Assembly (NCBI RefSeq): GCF_021654775.1
Contig: NZ_AP025343.1
Location: forward strand, 1,889,501-1,953,500
Length of the DNA: 64,000 bases
Direction of reading: 5' to 3'
Source of the DNA: Paenibacillus azoreducens
GTDB lineage: Bacteria > Bacillota > Bacilli > Paenibacillales > Paenibacillaceae
The position numbers were made by a program, and so were the translations under genes. The notes beneath the pieces were generated by a model. The model ran no database searches. It was not told the DNA's origin and saw nothing but the letters and a program-made list of their open reading frames with translations. Shown one piece after another: positions 27,539 through 37,741 of this stretch (positions are counted from its first letter, which is position 1; the number at the start of each line of letters is the position of its first letter).

Positions 27539-29422
27539 GTACGCCCAGCATGGGCGTCATCTCTAGGGTGAAAGTCCTGAACGGGGGCTGGCGAGCGCCT
27601 ACCGTTAGCCAAGGGCAAGGGTGTCTGTCGCGAGGCAGAATCTGAAGGAAGCCGGAGGCAAAAGCACGGGCCAAGGTACATGAACTGGATTCGAGGCAGG
27701 GATAGCCGGATGAGTTGCCTTCACACAACGAAATCCCAAGCCGCCAAAGGCTATTCCTGTAAACTCCAGTGGTCGCGGGCGGAAAGATGACGTTCTTATC
27801 TGGGGAGACCTGCGGGAGAAAAAAATGCGAAGTCACTTCGTAACCACAGTCGAAAGGCTGTGCTGAACCCGCAGGAGTCAGCAGAGGCCATAGTACGCGA
27901 GTACGGGACACCGGAAAACGGAAGGGCCGAACCGAAAGGAGAGAGGAAACCGATGCGTTCGAGTGAAAAGCGAAGACAGCCGAATATCCCGCAAGGGAGC
28001 TTCCAGCAGAGAGAAGCGGTGAAGCCGCAAGGGTATGTTGGAGCGCCGAGCTCTTCACCGGCACAAGTCGCCCCTTCCTCTCGCGAAGACCAAAACGACC
28101 TGCTGGAGAACATGCTCGAAGGAGATAACCTTCGGCTCGCTTACAAGCGGGTGGTCCAAAACGGAGGAGGTCCTGGTGTGGACGGTGTAACGGTAGCCGA
28201 GCTACAAGCTTACCTGAAAACTCACTGGGAAACGGTGAAAGCTGAACTTCTGGCGGGAACCTACCGGCCGGCGCCAGTCAAACGGGTGGAAATCCCCAAA
28301 CCCGGAGGCGGCGTACGGCTGCTCGGTATCCCGACCGTAATGGACCGCTTCCTCCAGCAAGCGCTTCTACAAGTGATGAATCCGATGTTGGATGCTCACT
28401 TTTCGTGGTACAGCTACGGCTTTAGACCCGGAAAGCGGGCTCATGACGCAGTGAAGCAAGCGCAGCACTATATCCAAAGCGGCCGAAGATGGGTCGTAGA
28501 TCTGGACCTGGAGAAGTTCTTTGACCAGGTGAATCATGATATGCTCATGGCCAAGGTGGCACGGAAGGTGAAGGACAAGCGAGTGTTGAAGCTGATCCGA
28601 GCTTACCTGAGTGCCGGAGCGATGGAAAACGGAGTTTGCCAAAAGACCGAGGAAGGAACGCCGCAAGGTGGTCCGCTCAGTCCACTCTTGGCCAACATCC
28701 TGCTGGACGATCTGGATCGAGAGCTTCACCGGAGAGGATTGCGGTTTGTCCGCTACGCGGACGACTGTAATATCTTCGTCGCGAGTAAACGAGCAGGAGA
28801 GCGTGTGATGGAGTCGGTGACACGCTATGTAGAAGGAAAGCTAAAACTGAAAGTGAATCGGAGAAGAGCGCGGTGGACCGGCCATGGAACCGTAAGTTTC
28901 TTGGCTTTAGTTTTCTGTCGAACAAGAAGGCTACGATTCGACTAGCCCCCAAGACGATACACCGATTGAAGGAGAAGATCCGGGAGCTCACAAGCCGCAC
29001 CCGCCCGATAGCGATGGAAGAGAGGATTGCTCGTCTCAATCGCTATCTGATGGGTTGGCTGGGCTACTTTCGTCTGGCCTCAGCCCAGAAACACTACGAG
29101 AGATTGGACAAATGGATCCGAAGAAGATTGCGCATGTGCCTATGGAAACAATGGAAGCGAGTACGTACGCGTATCCGAGAACTCCGGGCCTTGGGCGTGC
29201 CAGACTGGGCCACTTTCATCATGGCCAACTCCCGCAGAGGAGCTTGGGAAATGTCCCGAAACATGAATAACGCCCTTCCGACATCCTATTGGGAAGCGAA
29301 AGGGCTGAAAAGTCTGCTTTCTCGTTATTTGGAACTTCGTTAACCTTTTGGAACCGCCGTATGCGGACCCGCATGTACGGTGGTGTGAGAGGACGGGGGT
29401 TCGTCACCCCCTCCTACTCGAT
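27539..29422 (+). mobile_element. Group II intron, probably bacterial class C
   Basis: The 5' end reads GTACGCCCAGCATGGGCG and continues into typical domain I sequence (CTCTAGGGTGAAAGTCC, AAGGGTGTCTGTCGCGA). The 3' end has a domain V-like hairpin (ACCGCCGTATGCGG ... CATGTACGGTGGT) and a domain VI ending in CCTACTCGAT. Insertion right behind a rho-independent terminator and an encoded RT without an endonuclease domain are class C traits. The 5' GTACG departs from the usual GTGYG by one base. Boundaries are good to a few bases. Confidence 0.85.
27953..29343 (+). pseudogene. ltrA: Group II intron reverse transcriptase/maturase, frameshifted
   Basis: The RT domain includes GVRLLGIPTVMDR, GFRPG, the catalytic YADD in RYADDCNIF, and PQGGPLSPLL. 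The maturase (X) domain GYFRLAS...WIRRRLR continues in another frame. The switch is near 28860: after KLKVNR the frame reads RRARWTG, while one extra base would give the expected EKSAVDRPW and join 28873-29343. So a single-base loss in CGG(G)AG breaks it. The likely start is the ATG at 27953 after AAAGGAGAG; no endonuclease domain follows. Confidence 0.88.
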
Positions 29423-29561
29423 TATTAAGAAAGTATTTTCTATCCGGAATGTTTGGAATATTTTTCGAGAAAAATAAAAGGGACGGGTTCTTAAAAAAAA
29501 GTATTGCAATTCGCCCGGATAGATGTTATTTTTAATCTCGTTGAAAAGAATATATTAGGAA

Positions 29562-29635
29562 CCAGGATTCACTCAGGACATTGAATGTTGCGAGAGATTA
29601 TTCCCTCGGGAAGTGAATGACGTAGGTCCTAGCGG
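29562..29635 (+). promoter_or_regulatory. Structured leader of speD
   Basis: Nested complementary segments in the 5' untranslated region: outer TAGGAACC/GGTCCTA, inner ATTCACT/AGTGAAT, with an ATTCCCTCGGGAA hairpin. It lies about 50 bp before the speD ribosome site and behind a TTGCAA/TGTTAT promoter near 29504-29534. Could be a regulatory RNA; I do not recognise it as a known riboswitch. Confidence 0.5.
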
Positions 29636-29681
29636 ATGAAATTTTCAAACATTTTATTCCTAGGAAGGGGGAAACCGGAAG

Positions 29682-30080
29682 ATGGAATACTCAACTTTCG
29701 GAAGACACGTTGCTGTTGATACTTGGGGAGTCGACTTTGATATGCTGAACGACGCGGAATTTTTGCAAGCTCAAATGGTTGAAGCTGCAGAAGCATGCGG
29801 TGCAACAGTTATGTCTGTACAATCCAAGCAGTTTGAACCTCAAGGAGCGACAGTACTTGTTTTGCTGTCGGAAAGCCACCTCTCGATTCATACTTACCCC
29901 GAGAGAGGATTTGCAGCGATTGATTGCTACACCTGTGGCGAAACAGTCGATCCACAACTGGCAATTGATTACCTGGTATCCGTATTAAAGCCTGAAAAAA
30001 CGTATGCCAAGAAGCTTGTACGCGGTTTGGGTGAATTGAAGGTGGAGACGCCTGAGATCAAACAGGTCGAGCTGATATAA
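29682..30080 (+). CDS. speD: S-adenosylmethionine decarboxylase proenzyme
   Basis: 132 residues, bacterial class 1B. Self-cleaves at the Glu-Ser pair in LLSESHLSIHTYPE (near residue 67), the serine becoming the pyruvoyl group; the following His and Cys (CYTCGE) are catalytic. Supplies decarboxylated SAM for spermidine synthesis. AAGGGGG ribosome site. Monocistronic with its own terminator. Confidence 0.96.
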   Translation: MEYSTFGRHVAVDTWGVDFDMLNDAEFLQAQMVEAAEACGATVMSVQSKQFEPQGATVLVLLSESHLSIHTYPERGFAAIDCYTCGETVDPQLAIDYLVSVLKPEKTYAKKLVRGLGELKVETPEIKQVELI

Positions 30081-30117
30081 AGGGCTCTCGGCACTTAAGT
30101 AGATGATAATGGATCAT

Positions 30118-30153
30118 AACCATGGAGGTCTCCTCCATGGTTATTTGTTTTTA
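30118..30153 (+). terminator. Terminator of speD
   Basis: AACCATGGAGG-TCT-CCTCCATGGTT perfect stem, then a T-rich tract. Confidence 0.9.
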
Positions 30154-30221
30154 CGACCCTCAATATACTTATAAGGTATGAACAAGCTTGTTGAAGGACC
30201 TTATAGGGGGGTGTTACCGAT

Positions 30222-30749
30222 ATGAAACGAAAAAAAACCAGAGACCTTTTGTTTATGGGCATGCTGATGCTTTTGCTTATGATTCTTGTCTACCAAGGAT
30301 TTCGGATGATGCGGCCGCATACGGAGCGCGCCGATGCAGAGCAGATGCTGTACGAAGTATCGCTGTTTCAAATGCAGGTGCTGAGCACCTCGCTTATAGA
30401 CGCCGCAAGCAGCGAGAATACAAGTGAACTGAACGCGCTGAAGCTGGCGGCTTATTCGGCCTCCTATACCCATGACAGGCTGGCGAAATCGCTTGGCAGA
30501 GGAAATCTGTACGCTTTTCCTGCTCTCGGCGGATTGGTGGATGCCATTCAGACTTGGCAGATTGGCGGGAACAGACCGTTAAGCGAAGGGGAAAAGGGGC
30601 TTCTTCATGAGTACAGCGAAATCTTTTCCGGTACGCTTGAACCTTACCGGCAGCTGCTTAGCGGAAGCGGTCAAGTGATTTCTTCGAAAAACGATGAGTT
30701 GGAAAAAGAAGGAAAGAAACTTGCCGCCTTGTTTAACATATCAAGATAA
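30222..30749 (+). CDS. Unknown membrane-anchored protein
   Basis: 175 residues with a single N-terminal membrane segment (LLFMGMLMLLLMILVYQGF, residues 9-27) after a basic KRKK stretch, so probably a short cytoplasmic tail and a helical extracytoplasmic domain of about 145 residues. Ribosome site GGGGGGTG. Not recognised. R2 repeats follow the stop codon directly. Confidence 0.75.
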   Translation: MKRKKTRDLLFMGMLMLLLMILVYQGFRMMRPHTERADAEQMLYEVSLFQMQVLSTSLIDAASSENTSELNALKLAAYSASYTHDRLAKSLGRGNLYAFPALGGLVDAIQTWQIGGNRPLSEGEKGLLHEYSEIFSGTLEPYRQLLSGSGQVISSKNDELEKEGKKLAALFNISR

Positions 30750-30755
30750 ACTTCC

Positions 30756-30994
30756 GGGGTCCCCCGCGAAGTAATCGGAATAAGCTTCGAAGTCGACACT
30801 CCGTACTTATGCTTCGCAAAAGCGCCCCTATGTGAGAGGCGTCGGACTTCTTTCCGATACTCTCAGTACTTTTGCTTCGCAAAAGCGCCCTTCAGGCGTG
30901 GACTTCTTTCCGATACTCTCAGTACTTTTGCATCGCAAAAGCGCCCTTCAGGCGTCGGACTTCTTTCCGATACTTTTTATGGGGTTATTTTAAG
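30756..30994 (+). repeat. R2 repeat, expanded form
   Basis: Begins GGGGTCCCCCGCGAAGTAAT and ends TTTTTATGGGGTTATTTTAA as in the simple copies. In between are three tandem units of about 60-70 bp, each with a hairpin such as CTTTTGCTTCGCAAAAG and the segment GGACTTCTTTCCGATACT. The repeat lies between the unknown membrane protein and the hemA promoter. Confidence 0.8.
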
Positions 30995-31135
30995 GGCAAA
31001 TAGACGTGAAGCTCGCCGTCCGTATAAAGCGCCGTAGTTTTTGGCAAGATAGTAAAATACTCCATTGAAACGGAGATCTGATCCTTCATTTTCATAAACA
31101 ATTCATAAAATCATGCAGTGATGACAAACAATTGT

Positions 31136-31143
31136 GATATACT
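31136..31143 (+). promoter_or_regulatory. Probable hemA promoter (-10)
   Basis: Extended -10 TGATATACT about 90 bp before hemA; no good -35 hexamer is obvious. Confidence 0.45.
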
Positions 31144-31232
31144 TAACATTGTCAAAATAGATAGATGCCAAAAAAGTAATCCTGTACTGGATCTTTTTTT
31201 TTGAAATGAACCGTAGGCAGGTGGACATGAAG

Positions 31233-32627
31233 ATGCATATCGTCGTTGTCGGATTAAACTATCGCACAGCGCCTGTTGAAGTAAGAGAACGTTTTACGTT
31301 TGAACAGAGTGAGTTGTCGGAAGCGTTAAGCGAGCTTTTACAGACCAAAAGCGTGATGGAAGGCGTCATCGTTGCAACATGCAACCGCACGGAGATTTAT
31401 GTCGTGGTGGATCGTTTGCATATGTGCGGATATTTTATCCGAAGTTTTATGGAACGCTGGTTTGACATTCCGCGCGAGGAATTTACCAAGCATTTATATA
31501 TATATGAAGACGAACAAGCCATTTCCCATCTGTTCCGTGTTACTTGCGGACTGGATTCCATGGTGATTGGCGAAACGCAAATTTTGGGCCAGATCCGTAC
31601 CGCATTCCTGCAAAGTCAACAGGAAAAAGCGACTGGCACATGGTTTAATATGTTGTTCAAGCAGGCGGTCACGCTGGGTAAACGGGCGCATTCCGAAACC
31701 TCGATCGGGGAAAGCGCCGTTTCCGTCAGTTATGCGGCCGTCGAACTTGGCAAGCGGATCTTCGGCGCGTTTGATGACAAGAAGGTGCTGATCCTCGGCG
31801 CTGGCAAAATGAGCGAGCTAACCGTGAAACATCTCTATGCGAACGGCGCGGAAGAAGTCATTGTGGCCAACCGTACTTTGGCCCGGGCGGAAGAACTCGC
31901 CAGCAAATTTAAAGGAACGCCCTGCACGATTGAGCAGGCGATGAAGCGTCTGCATGAAGTGGACATTCTGATCAGTTCGACGGGAGCCAAGGATTATGTT
32001 TTGAACAGTGCGCAGGTTAGCGAAAGCATGCTGAAACGCAAGTCCCGTCCGATGTTTCTGATCGATATCGCCGTTCCGCGGGATATTGATCCGAATATCG
32101 CCGAGCTGGACAATGTTTTCCTGTATGATATCGATGATCTGGAAGGGATTGTCGAGAGCAATTTGGAAATGCGCAGAGCCGAGGCGGCCAAAATCGAAGT
32201 GATGATCGCCGAAGCGATGGATGAGTTCCAGCAGTGGCTAAAGACGCTGGGGGTTCGTCCGGCGATCCGCGCGCTGCAGGAGAAATCATCGAGCATTCAT
32301 GAAGAAACGCTGCAAAGCTTGTTCAACAAGCTGCCGGAGCTCGATGAACATCAGCGTAAAGTCATCCACCGCCTGACCAAAAGCATCGTCAATCAGATGA
32401 TGCATGATCCGATCAACCGAATCAAGGAAATGACGGCAGGCAAAGATGGAAATGAGGCTCTCGAATATTTCACGCGAATTTTTGCTTTGGAAGAAGATTT
32501 GAAGGAAACCAGAGAAAACGGAAAAACTCCTGAAAAATCCAGTGCCGCCCAAAAAGAACTCAGCAAAGAAAAGCATGAAAACAAACCGTTTGCCATTAAA
32601 GGTTCGCTGACGCCAGCAGGCCTGTAA
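31233..32627 (+). CDS. hemA: Glutamyl-tRNA reductase
   Basis: 464 residues. First committed step of C5-pathway haem synthesis, reducing Glu-tRNA to glutamate-1-semialdehyde. Catalytic cysteine in VATCNRTEIY (near 50), the HLFRVTCGLDSMVIGETQILGQ block, NADPH-binding GAGKMSEL, and the C-terminal dimerisation helix. Start chosen at MHIVVVGLNYRTAP, eight bases after AGGTGG, matching the Bacillus N-terminus. First gene of the hem operon. Confidence 0.97.
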   Translation: MHIVVVGLNYRTAPVEVRERFTFEQSELSEALSELLQTKSVMEGVIVATCNRTEIYVVVDRLHMCGYFIRSFMERWFDIPREEFTKHLYIYEDEQAISHLFRVTCGLDSMVIGETQILGQIRTAFLQSQQEKATGTWFNMLFKQAVTLGKRAHSETSIGESAVSVSYAAVELGKRIFGAFDDKKVLILGAGKMSELTVKHLYANGAEEVIVANRTLARAEELASKFKGTPCTIEQAMKRLHEVDILISSTGAKDYVLNSAQVSESMLKRKSRPMFLIDIAVPRDIDPNIAELDNVFLYDIDDLEGIVESNLEMRRAEAAKIEVMIAEAMDEFQQWLKTLGVRPAIRALQEKSSSIHEETLQSLFNKLPELDEHQRKVIHRLTKSIVNQMMHDPINRIKEMTAGKDGNEALEYFTRIFALEEDLKETRENGKTPEKSSAAQKELSKEKHENKPFAIKGSLTPAGL

Positions 32628-32648
32628 TGGCTGTCAGGGGGAGTGGAC

Positions 32649-33470
32649 ATGCTTACTGGATTTTATGATGCCGGTATCTATATCTATGCCCTGAGCCTTC
32701 TGTTTTTTATCTCGGATTGCATTCGACGCAATCGGGGCGCGAAGCGGATGGGTACAGGGCTTCTTGCTGTTGTTGGCATGCTGCAGGCAGGGGCGCTCAT
32801 TATTCGGGCTCTAGAAGAGAGCGCGCTTCCGATCTTTACGCCGTTTGATTTTTTGCTGCTGCTCTCGTTCAGCCTCGTAGTTGCCTCATTGATTATCCAT
32901 TTGCTGCAGCGGGCGGAATTTGCAGTTCTGCTGCTTAGCATCATCGGCTTTTGCATTCAGGTGCTGAACCGGCTTCGGTTTTCGCCGGGAAATAATCCGC
33001 TTAAGCATTGGGAGACGGTCCACGGGCTGCTTGTACTGCATATTACGCTTGCCAACCTCAGCTTCGTTATTTTTACGGTTGCCACAGTATTTTCGGCAAT
33101 GTATCTTTTCCTTCACCGAAAATTGAAAGGAAAGAAATGGACGAACACGATGCGGCGTCTGCCCAGCCTTGAAATGCTGGACAAATATGCGTATTCCCTG
33201 GCATTGATCGGTACGCCCTTGCTGACGGTATCCTTTATCGTGGCGGCATTGTCGGTTGTTGCGGAAGGCAGGCTGAATCTGCTGCTGGATATGAAGGTAC
33301 TCGCGACGTTCGCGGGACTTTGTTTCTACTATTTTTACCTCTATAAGAAACGTTTGCATCAGCACACGGGGACGTTGATGGCCAAATGGATTTTGGTGGG
33401 ATACGTTTTTATCATCATTATTTTCGCGCTGAATGCCTGGTCTGATTTTCACCGCTGGAACGGGGAGTGA
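32649..33470 (+). CDS. hemX: HemX-like / CcsA-family membrane protein
   Basis: About 273 residues with eight hydrophobic segments and the CcsA/CcmC core with a conserved histidine region (HWETVHGLLVLHITLANLSF). Located directly behind hemA as HemX is in Bacillus, where it lowers the HemA protein level. Start at the ATG behind GGGGGAG; the GTG two codons earlier is possible. Confidence 0.85.
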   Translation: MLTGFYDAGIYIYALSLLFFISDCIRRNRGAKRMGTGLLAVVGMLQAGALIIRALEESALPIFTPFDFLLLLSFSLVVASLIIHLLQRAEFAVLLLSIIGFCIQVLNRLRFSPGNNPLKHWETVHGLLVLHITLANLSFVIFTVATVFSAMYLFLHRKLKGKKWTNTMRRLPSLEMLDKYAYSLALIGTPLLTVSFIVAALSVVAEGRLNLLLDMKVLATFAGLCFYYFYLYKKRLHQHTGTLMAKWILVGYVFIIIIFALNAWSDFHRWNGE

Positions 33471-33476
33471 TGACGG

Positions 33477-34196
33477 ATGCCTGGATATGTGCCTGTCATG
33501 CTGGATTGTGAAAATCGAAGCTGCATGGTTATCGGGGGAGGAAGGGTTGCCGAAAGGAAGATCGGGGAATTGCTTGTGGCTTCGGCGCTCGTGACTGTTA
33601 TTAGTCCCGCGGTGACACCGGTTATCCGGCAGTACCATGAGCAGGGCAAACTTAATTGGATGCCTAAGATGTATACCTGTGGGGATCTGGAGGGCGCGTT
33701 TATGGTTCATGCCGCCACCGATGATTCCAAAGTGAACAGGGCCGTAGCGGATGAAGCACGGGCGAGGGGTATTCTTGCCAACGTGGCCGACCAGCCGGAG
33801 CTTGGCGATTTTATCCATCCCAGCGTCCTGCGGCGCGGCCGGCTTCTTATCGCCGTATCGGCTTCGGGAGCGGGACCGCTTGCGGCTAGGGCCATTCGCC
33901 GAAAGCTTGAAGATGATTACGGGGTGGAATATGAGGCTTACCTCGATGTTTTATATGAGATGCGGCAGGCGATCCGGGAACAGGTTGATGATCCCGAGTC
34001 CCGGCGGGTTTTGTTAAGCAAGGTTGCCGGTGAAGAGATGTTTGCCCTACTGAGGCAGGGCGGTTTCAAATCTTGGAGCCAGGAAGAAATCAAGCATTGG
34101 ATCAAGAACAATCAGGAGGAAAAGAATGCGGACAATCGTAGTGGGCAGCAGACAAAGCGCGCTGGCATTGACACAGACGGGCCAGGTTATCGATGA
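33477..34196 (+). CDS. Precorrin-2 dehydrogenase / sirohydrochlorin ferrochelatase
   Basis: 239 residues, Met8p/YlnF-type. N-terminal NAD-binding [14 protein letters not shown] and the dimerisation region [17 protein letters not shown]. Converts precorrin-2 to sirohydrochlorin and possibly inserts iron for sirohaem. It is placed inside the hem operon and overlaps hemC by 71 bp, which makes sense with the CobA domain encoded two genes later, since CobA makes precorrin-2. Confidence 0.88.
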   Translation: MPGYVPVMLDCENRSCMVIGGGRVAERKIGELLVASALVTVISPAVTPVIRQYHEQGKLNWMPKMYTCGDLEGAFMVHAATDDSKVNRAVADEARARGILANVADQPELGDFIHPSVLRRGRLLIAVSASGAGPLAARAIRRKLEDDYGVEYEAYLDVLYEMRQAIREQVDDPESRRVLLSKVAGEEMFALLRQGGFKSWSQEEIKHWIKNNQEEKNADNRSGQQTKRAGIDTDGPGYR

Positions 34197-35088
34197 TCTG
34201 AAGAAGCTTTGCCAAGAGCATGGCTTTGAATTCGAATTTGAAGTGAAAAAAATTGTGACCAAGGGGGACCGCATTCTCGATGTGACGCTTTCCAAGGTGG
34301 GCGGCAAGGGATTGTTTGTGAAGGAAATCGAGCAGGCCATGCTGGCCGGGGAAATTGATATGGCGGTTCACAGCATGAAAGACATGCCTTCCATTCTGCC
34401 GGACGGTTTGACGAACGGAGCTGTGCCGCGCCGCGTGGACCCGCGCGACTGCCTGATTACGCTTGACGGAAAAGGCATTGATGATTTGCCGCAGGGGGCC
34501 AGGGTCGGAACAAGCAGTCTCCGCCGCTCAAGCCAGCTCAAAGCCTATCGTCCCGATCTGGAGCTTGAACCGGTTCGCGGCAACATCGATTCCCGTTTGA
34601 AGAAGCTTGAAACCGAAGGTTTCCAGGCGATTCTGCTGGCTGCAGCCGGGCTGTACCGGATGGGATGGGAGGACAGAATCACCTCTTATATCCCCGCAGA
34701 CATTTGTTTGCCTGCGGTCGGACAAGGCGCGCTCGGCATTGAATGCCGCGAGGATGACGAAGAGCTGCTGAAGCTGCTGGCTTTGTACAATGACAAAGAA
34801 TCCGAGATGGCTGTTGCTGCCGAGCGGAGATTCCTTGGGGTGCTGAACGGCGGCTGCCAAGTTCCGATCGGAGCTCATGCGATATTGGTCAAGGCGCCGG
34901 AAGAACATACCCTTGCCGGACAAAACGTTATACAATTGACGGGGATGGTCGGCTCTCCGGAAGGAGATGTCATCCTGAAAGAAACCTTGCTTGGATTGGA
35001 TCCGGTGAAGCTTGGTGAAGAAGTGGCCGGCAAGCTCATTGAACGTGGAGCAGAGAAAATTCTCGAACAAGTCAAGGAAATAGATTAA
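34126..35088 (+). CDS. hemC: Hydroxymethylbilane synthase (porphobilinogen deaminase)
   Basis: 320 residues. Polymerises four porphobilinogens on a dipyrromethane cofactor; the cofactor cysteine is in [10 protein letters not shown], and the active-site region VHSMKDMPS is intact. Has its own GGAGG inside the end of the preceding gene, a long 71-bp overlap implying coupled translation. Confidence 0.96.
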   Translation: MRTIVVGSRQSALALTQTGQVIDDLKKLCQEHGFEFEFEVKKIVTKGDRILDVTLSKVGGKGLFVKEIEQAMLAGEIDMAVHSMKDMPSILPDGLTNGAVPRRVDPRDCLITLDGKGIDDLPQGARVGTSSLRRSSQLKAYRPDLELEPVRGNIDSRLKKLETEGFQAILLAAAGLYRMGWEDRITSYIPADICLPAVGQGALGIECREDDEELLKLLALYNDKESEMAVAAERRFLGVLNGGCQVPIGAHAILVKAPEEHTLAGQNVIQLTGMVGSPEGDVILKETLLGLDPVKLGEEVAGKLIERGAEKILEQVKEID

Positions 35089-35100
35089 GGGGATGAAGAG

Positions 35101-36654
35101 ATGGCGGGAAAAGTATATCTGGTTGGTGCAGGCCCGGGTCATGCCAAGTTAATTACTGTGAAAGGCCTCGAGTGTCTGCAAAAAGCGGATGTGGTTGTCT
35201 ACGATCGTCTTGCCGCTCCCCAGCTGCTTGGGGCAGTCAAGCCCGGAACCCGTAAAATCTATGTTGGTAAGCTGCCGGACCGCCATACGATGAAGCAGGA
35301 GGATATCAATCGGCTTCTCGTTGATCTGGCCATGGAAGGCAGCACTGTCGTCCGCCTTAAAGGCGGAGACCCGGTGATTTTCGGCCGCGTCGGCGAAGAA
35401 GCCGCGCTCCTGAAGAAACATGGCATTCCTTATGAGATCGTTCCAGGGGTTACGGCCGCGACCGCCGTACCCGCATATGCCGGCATCCCCGTGACCCACC
35501 GCGAAGCGGCTTCATCGGTGTCGATTATTACAGGCCATGAAAGCCCGGATAAGCTGGACCTTATGATCGATTGGGAGAAAGTTACAAATGCAACGGGGAC
35601 GCTTGTTTTTATGATGGGCGTATCCAAAATTGGATACATCGCTAATCAATTGATGCGGTATGGACGAGCCGCCGATACTCCAGTCGCTTTGGTGCGGTGG
35701 GGAACCCGTGCCGAGCAGGAGACGCTGGCGGGAACATTGGCGGATATTGAGCAGCGCGTCATTGCCGCCGATTTCAAACCGCCGGCCGTCATTGTTGTCG
35801 GCGATGTGGTCCTTCAGCGGGAGCTGCTTAAGTGGGCAGAAGATCTTCCGCTATTTGGCAAGCGCATTTTGGTTACCCGCGCCAGGTCTCAGGCCGCCGA
35901 GCTTGTCAACCGGATTGATGAGCTGGGCGGCGAGGCCTATGAATTTCCGGTTATTGAAACGGTCTATCCGCAAGACCCCGATATGATTTTCCGGGTGCAG
36001 GAGGCTTTGTCTCGGCTCGATAGCTATGATTGGGTATTATTTACGAGCGTTAACGGCGTCGAATACTTTTACCGGCATTTGGCCGAACAAGGCCGGGATA
36101 TCCGAAGCCTTGCTCAGGCCAAAATTGCGGCGGTCGGACCGGCTACGGCAGACGCGTTGAAGGAGCGGGGGATTCTGCCGGTTGAGCTTCCAGGGCGTTT
36201 TCAGGCGGAAGGGTTGATCGAAACCCTGGGCAGCCGGCTCATCCCCGGTCAGAAAGTGCTGCTTCCGCGGGGGAATCTCGCGCGTACCTGGCTTCCCGAA
36301 AAGCTCGCGGAGATGGGACTTGATGTGACCGCGGTTGATACTTACCAGACCGTGATAAGTCAGGACCAGGATCATGAACTGATTAAGCTTCTTGAGGAAC
36401 AGGCCATTGACATGATCACCTTTACCAGTTCCTCGACAGTGACCCATCTGATCGAAAAGTTGAAACGGATGGGCGTGGAGGATCCTGTTCGGCTGCTCGG
36501 TTCGACCGAGGCGGCGTGTATCGGGGAAATTACGGCCAAGACCGCCCGGGAAGCGGGGCTGCGCGTCAGCGTTGAGGCCGGACAAGCGACCGTTGACGGG
36601 CTGCTGGATTCCCTGTGTGAATACATGAAAAATGGGCGTCAGCACATGAAATAA
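35101..36654 (+). CDS. cobA-hemD: Uroporphyrinogen-III C-methyltransferase / synthase fusion
   Basis: 517 residues with two enzymes in one chain. Residues 1-250 are a SAM-dependent CobA/SUMT (VYLVGAGPGHAKLITVKG, VRLKGGDPVIFGR, VPGVTAATAVPAYAGIP). Residues about 255-517 are HemD, which closes the hydroxymethylbilane ring (GKRILVTRARSQAAELV). The branch to sirohaem and the ring closure for haem are thus on one protein. Fused forms are known in Gram-positives; Bacillus has separate hemD. Confidence 0.95.
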   Translation: MAGKVYLVGAGPGHAKLITVKGLECLQKADVVVYDRLAAPQLLGAVKPGTRKIYVGKLPDRHTMKQEDINRLLVDLAMEGSTVVRLKGGDPVIFGRVGEEAALLKKHGIPYEIVPGVTAATAVPAYAGIPVTHREAASSVSIITGHESPDKLDLMIDWEKVTNATGTLVFMMGVSKIGYIANQLMRYGRAADTPVALVRWGTRAEQETLAGTLADIEQRVIAADFKPPAVIVVGDVVLQRELLKWAEDLPLFGKRILVTRARSQAAELVNRIDELGGEAYEFPVIETVYPQDPDMIFRVQEALSRLDSYDWVLFTSVNGVEYFYRHLAEQGRDIRSLAQAKIAAVGPATADALKERGILPVELPGRFQAEGLIETLGSRLIPGQKVLLPRGNLARTWLPEKLAEMGLDVTAVDTYQTVISQDQDHELIKLLEEQAIDMITFTSSSTVTHLIEKLKRMGVEDPVRLLGSTEAACIGEITAKTAREAGLRVSVEAGQATVDGLLDSLCEYMKNGRQHMK

Positions 36655-36714
36655 ATATTTTGAAACTTCCGGATGATGCAAAATCCGGACAGAGCAAACA
36701 GGAGGTAAATTGAT

Positions 36715-37716
36715 ATGAGTTTTCCGATCGTAAGACATCGCCGTTTGCGTCAATCTACAGGCATGCGTAATTTGGTCCGTGAGACGGTTCTTAACGTTCA
36801 TGATCTGATCATGCCGATTTTTGTAACCTATGGGGAGGGCGTGAAAAACGAAATTTCCTCTATGCCGGGAATTTACCATTTTTCGCTGGACACTTTGAAA
36901 GAAGAAGTGGATGAAATCGTAGCGCTCGGTATTCCGGCCGTTCTGCTGTTTGGGATTCCGGAAACGAAAGACAGCGTGGGAACTTCCGCTTTTGTGGAAG
37001 ACGGGATCGTACAGGAGGCAACCCGCCTCATCAAGAAATGGTATCCGGATCTGCTTGTTGTAGCCGATACCTGCCTATGCGAATTTACGGATCACGGCCA
37101 TTGCGGCATGGTCCATACCTTTGAAGTGGACGGGCATGTTCATGGCGATGTGATGAACGACGAATCGCTGGAGCTGCTGACAAAGACGGCCGTATCACAG
37201 GCCAAAGCCGGTGCGGATATTATCGCTCCGTCGAACATGATGGACGGGTTCGTACAAGCGATCCGCACGGGCCTCGACGAAGCGGGATTTGAACATGTGC
37301 CGATCATGTCCTATTCGGTTAAGTACGCTTCCGCATTCTACGGGCCTTTCCGCGAAGCCGCGGATTCGGCGCCGCAGTTCGGCGACCGCAAAACTTATCA
37401 GATGGATCCGGCCAATGCCCGTGAAGCGCTGCGCGAAGCCGAAACGGACGTTCTGGAAGGCGCGGATATGCTGATGGTCAAACCGGCCCTTGCCTATATG
37501 GACGTGATCCGCACCTTGAAGGATCAATTTGATCTGCCGCTGGTAGCCTATAATGTGAGCGGCGAATATTCCATGGTGAAAGCGGCTGCGCTTCAAGGAT
37601 GGATCAATGAACAGGCGATCGTGCAGGAAATGCTGACAGGTATGAAACGCGCCGGAGCGGATATCATCATTACTTATTTTGCGAAAGACGCAGCCCGCTG
37701 GATGCAGGAGCGTTAA
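36715..37716 (+). CDS. hemB: Delta-aminolevulinic acid dehydratase (porphobilinogen synthase)
   Basis: 333 residues. Zinc-binding cysteines in [15 protein letters not shown], Schiff-base lysines in [13 protein letters not shown] and [10 protein letters not shown]. Condenses two ALA to porphobilinogen. AGGAGG ribosome site. Confidence 0.97.
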   Translation: MSFPIVRHRRLRQSTGMRNLVRETVLNVHDLIMPIFVTYGEGVKNEISSMPGIYHFSLDTLKEEVDEIVALGIPAVLLFGIPETKDSVGTSAFVEDGIVQEATRLIKKWYPDLLVVADTCLCEFTDHGHCGMVHTFEVDGHVHGDVMNDESLELLTKTAVSQAKAGADIIAPSNMMDGFVQAIRTGLDEAGFEHVPIMSYSVKYASAFYGPFREAADSAPQFGDRKTYQMDPANAREALREAETDVLEGADMLMVKPALAYMDVIRTLKDQFDLPLVAYNVSGEYSMVKAAALQGWINEQAIVQEMLTGMKRAGADIIITYFAKDAARWMQER

Positions 37717-37741
37717 AATTATTGAAACGGGAGTGACGTTC

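Noticed and set aside
31160..31200. Possible terminator/attenuator just before hemA (AATCCTGTACTGGATCTTTTTTTT)
   Set aside because: The stem is only four to five base pairs, too weak to call.
36660..36714. Possible break of the hem operon between cobA-hemD and hemB
   Set aside because: The gap is about 60 bp; GGATG and CATCC-like pieces do not form a terminator with a T tract.
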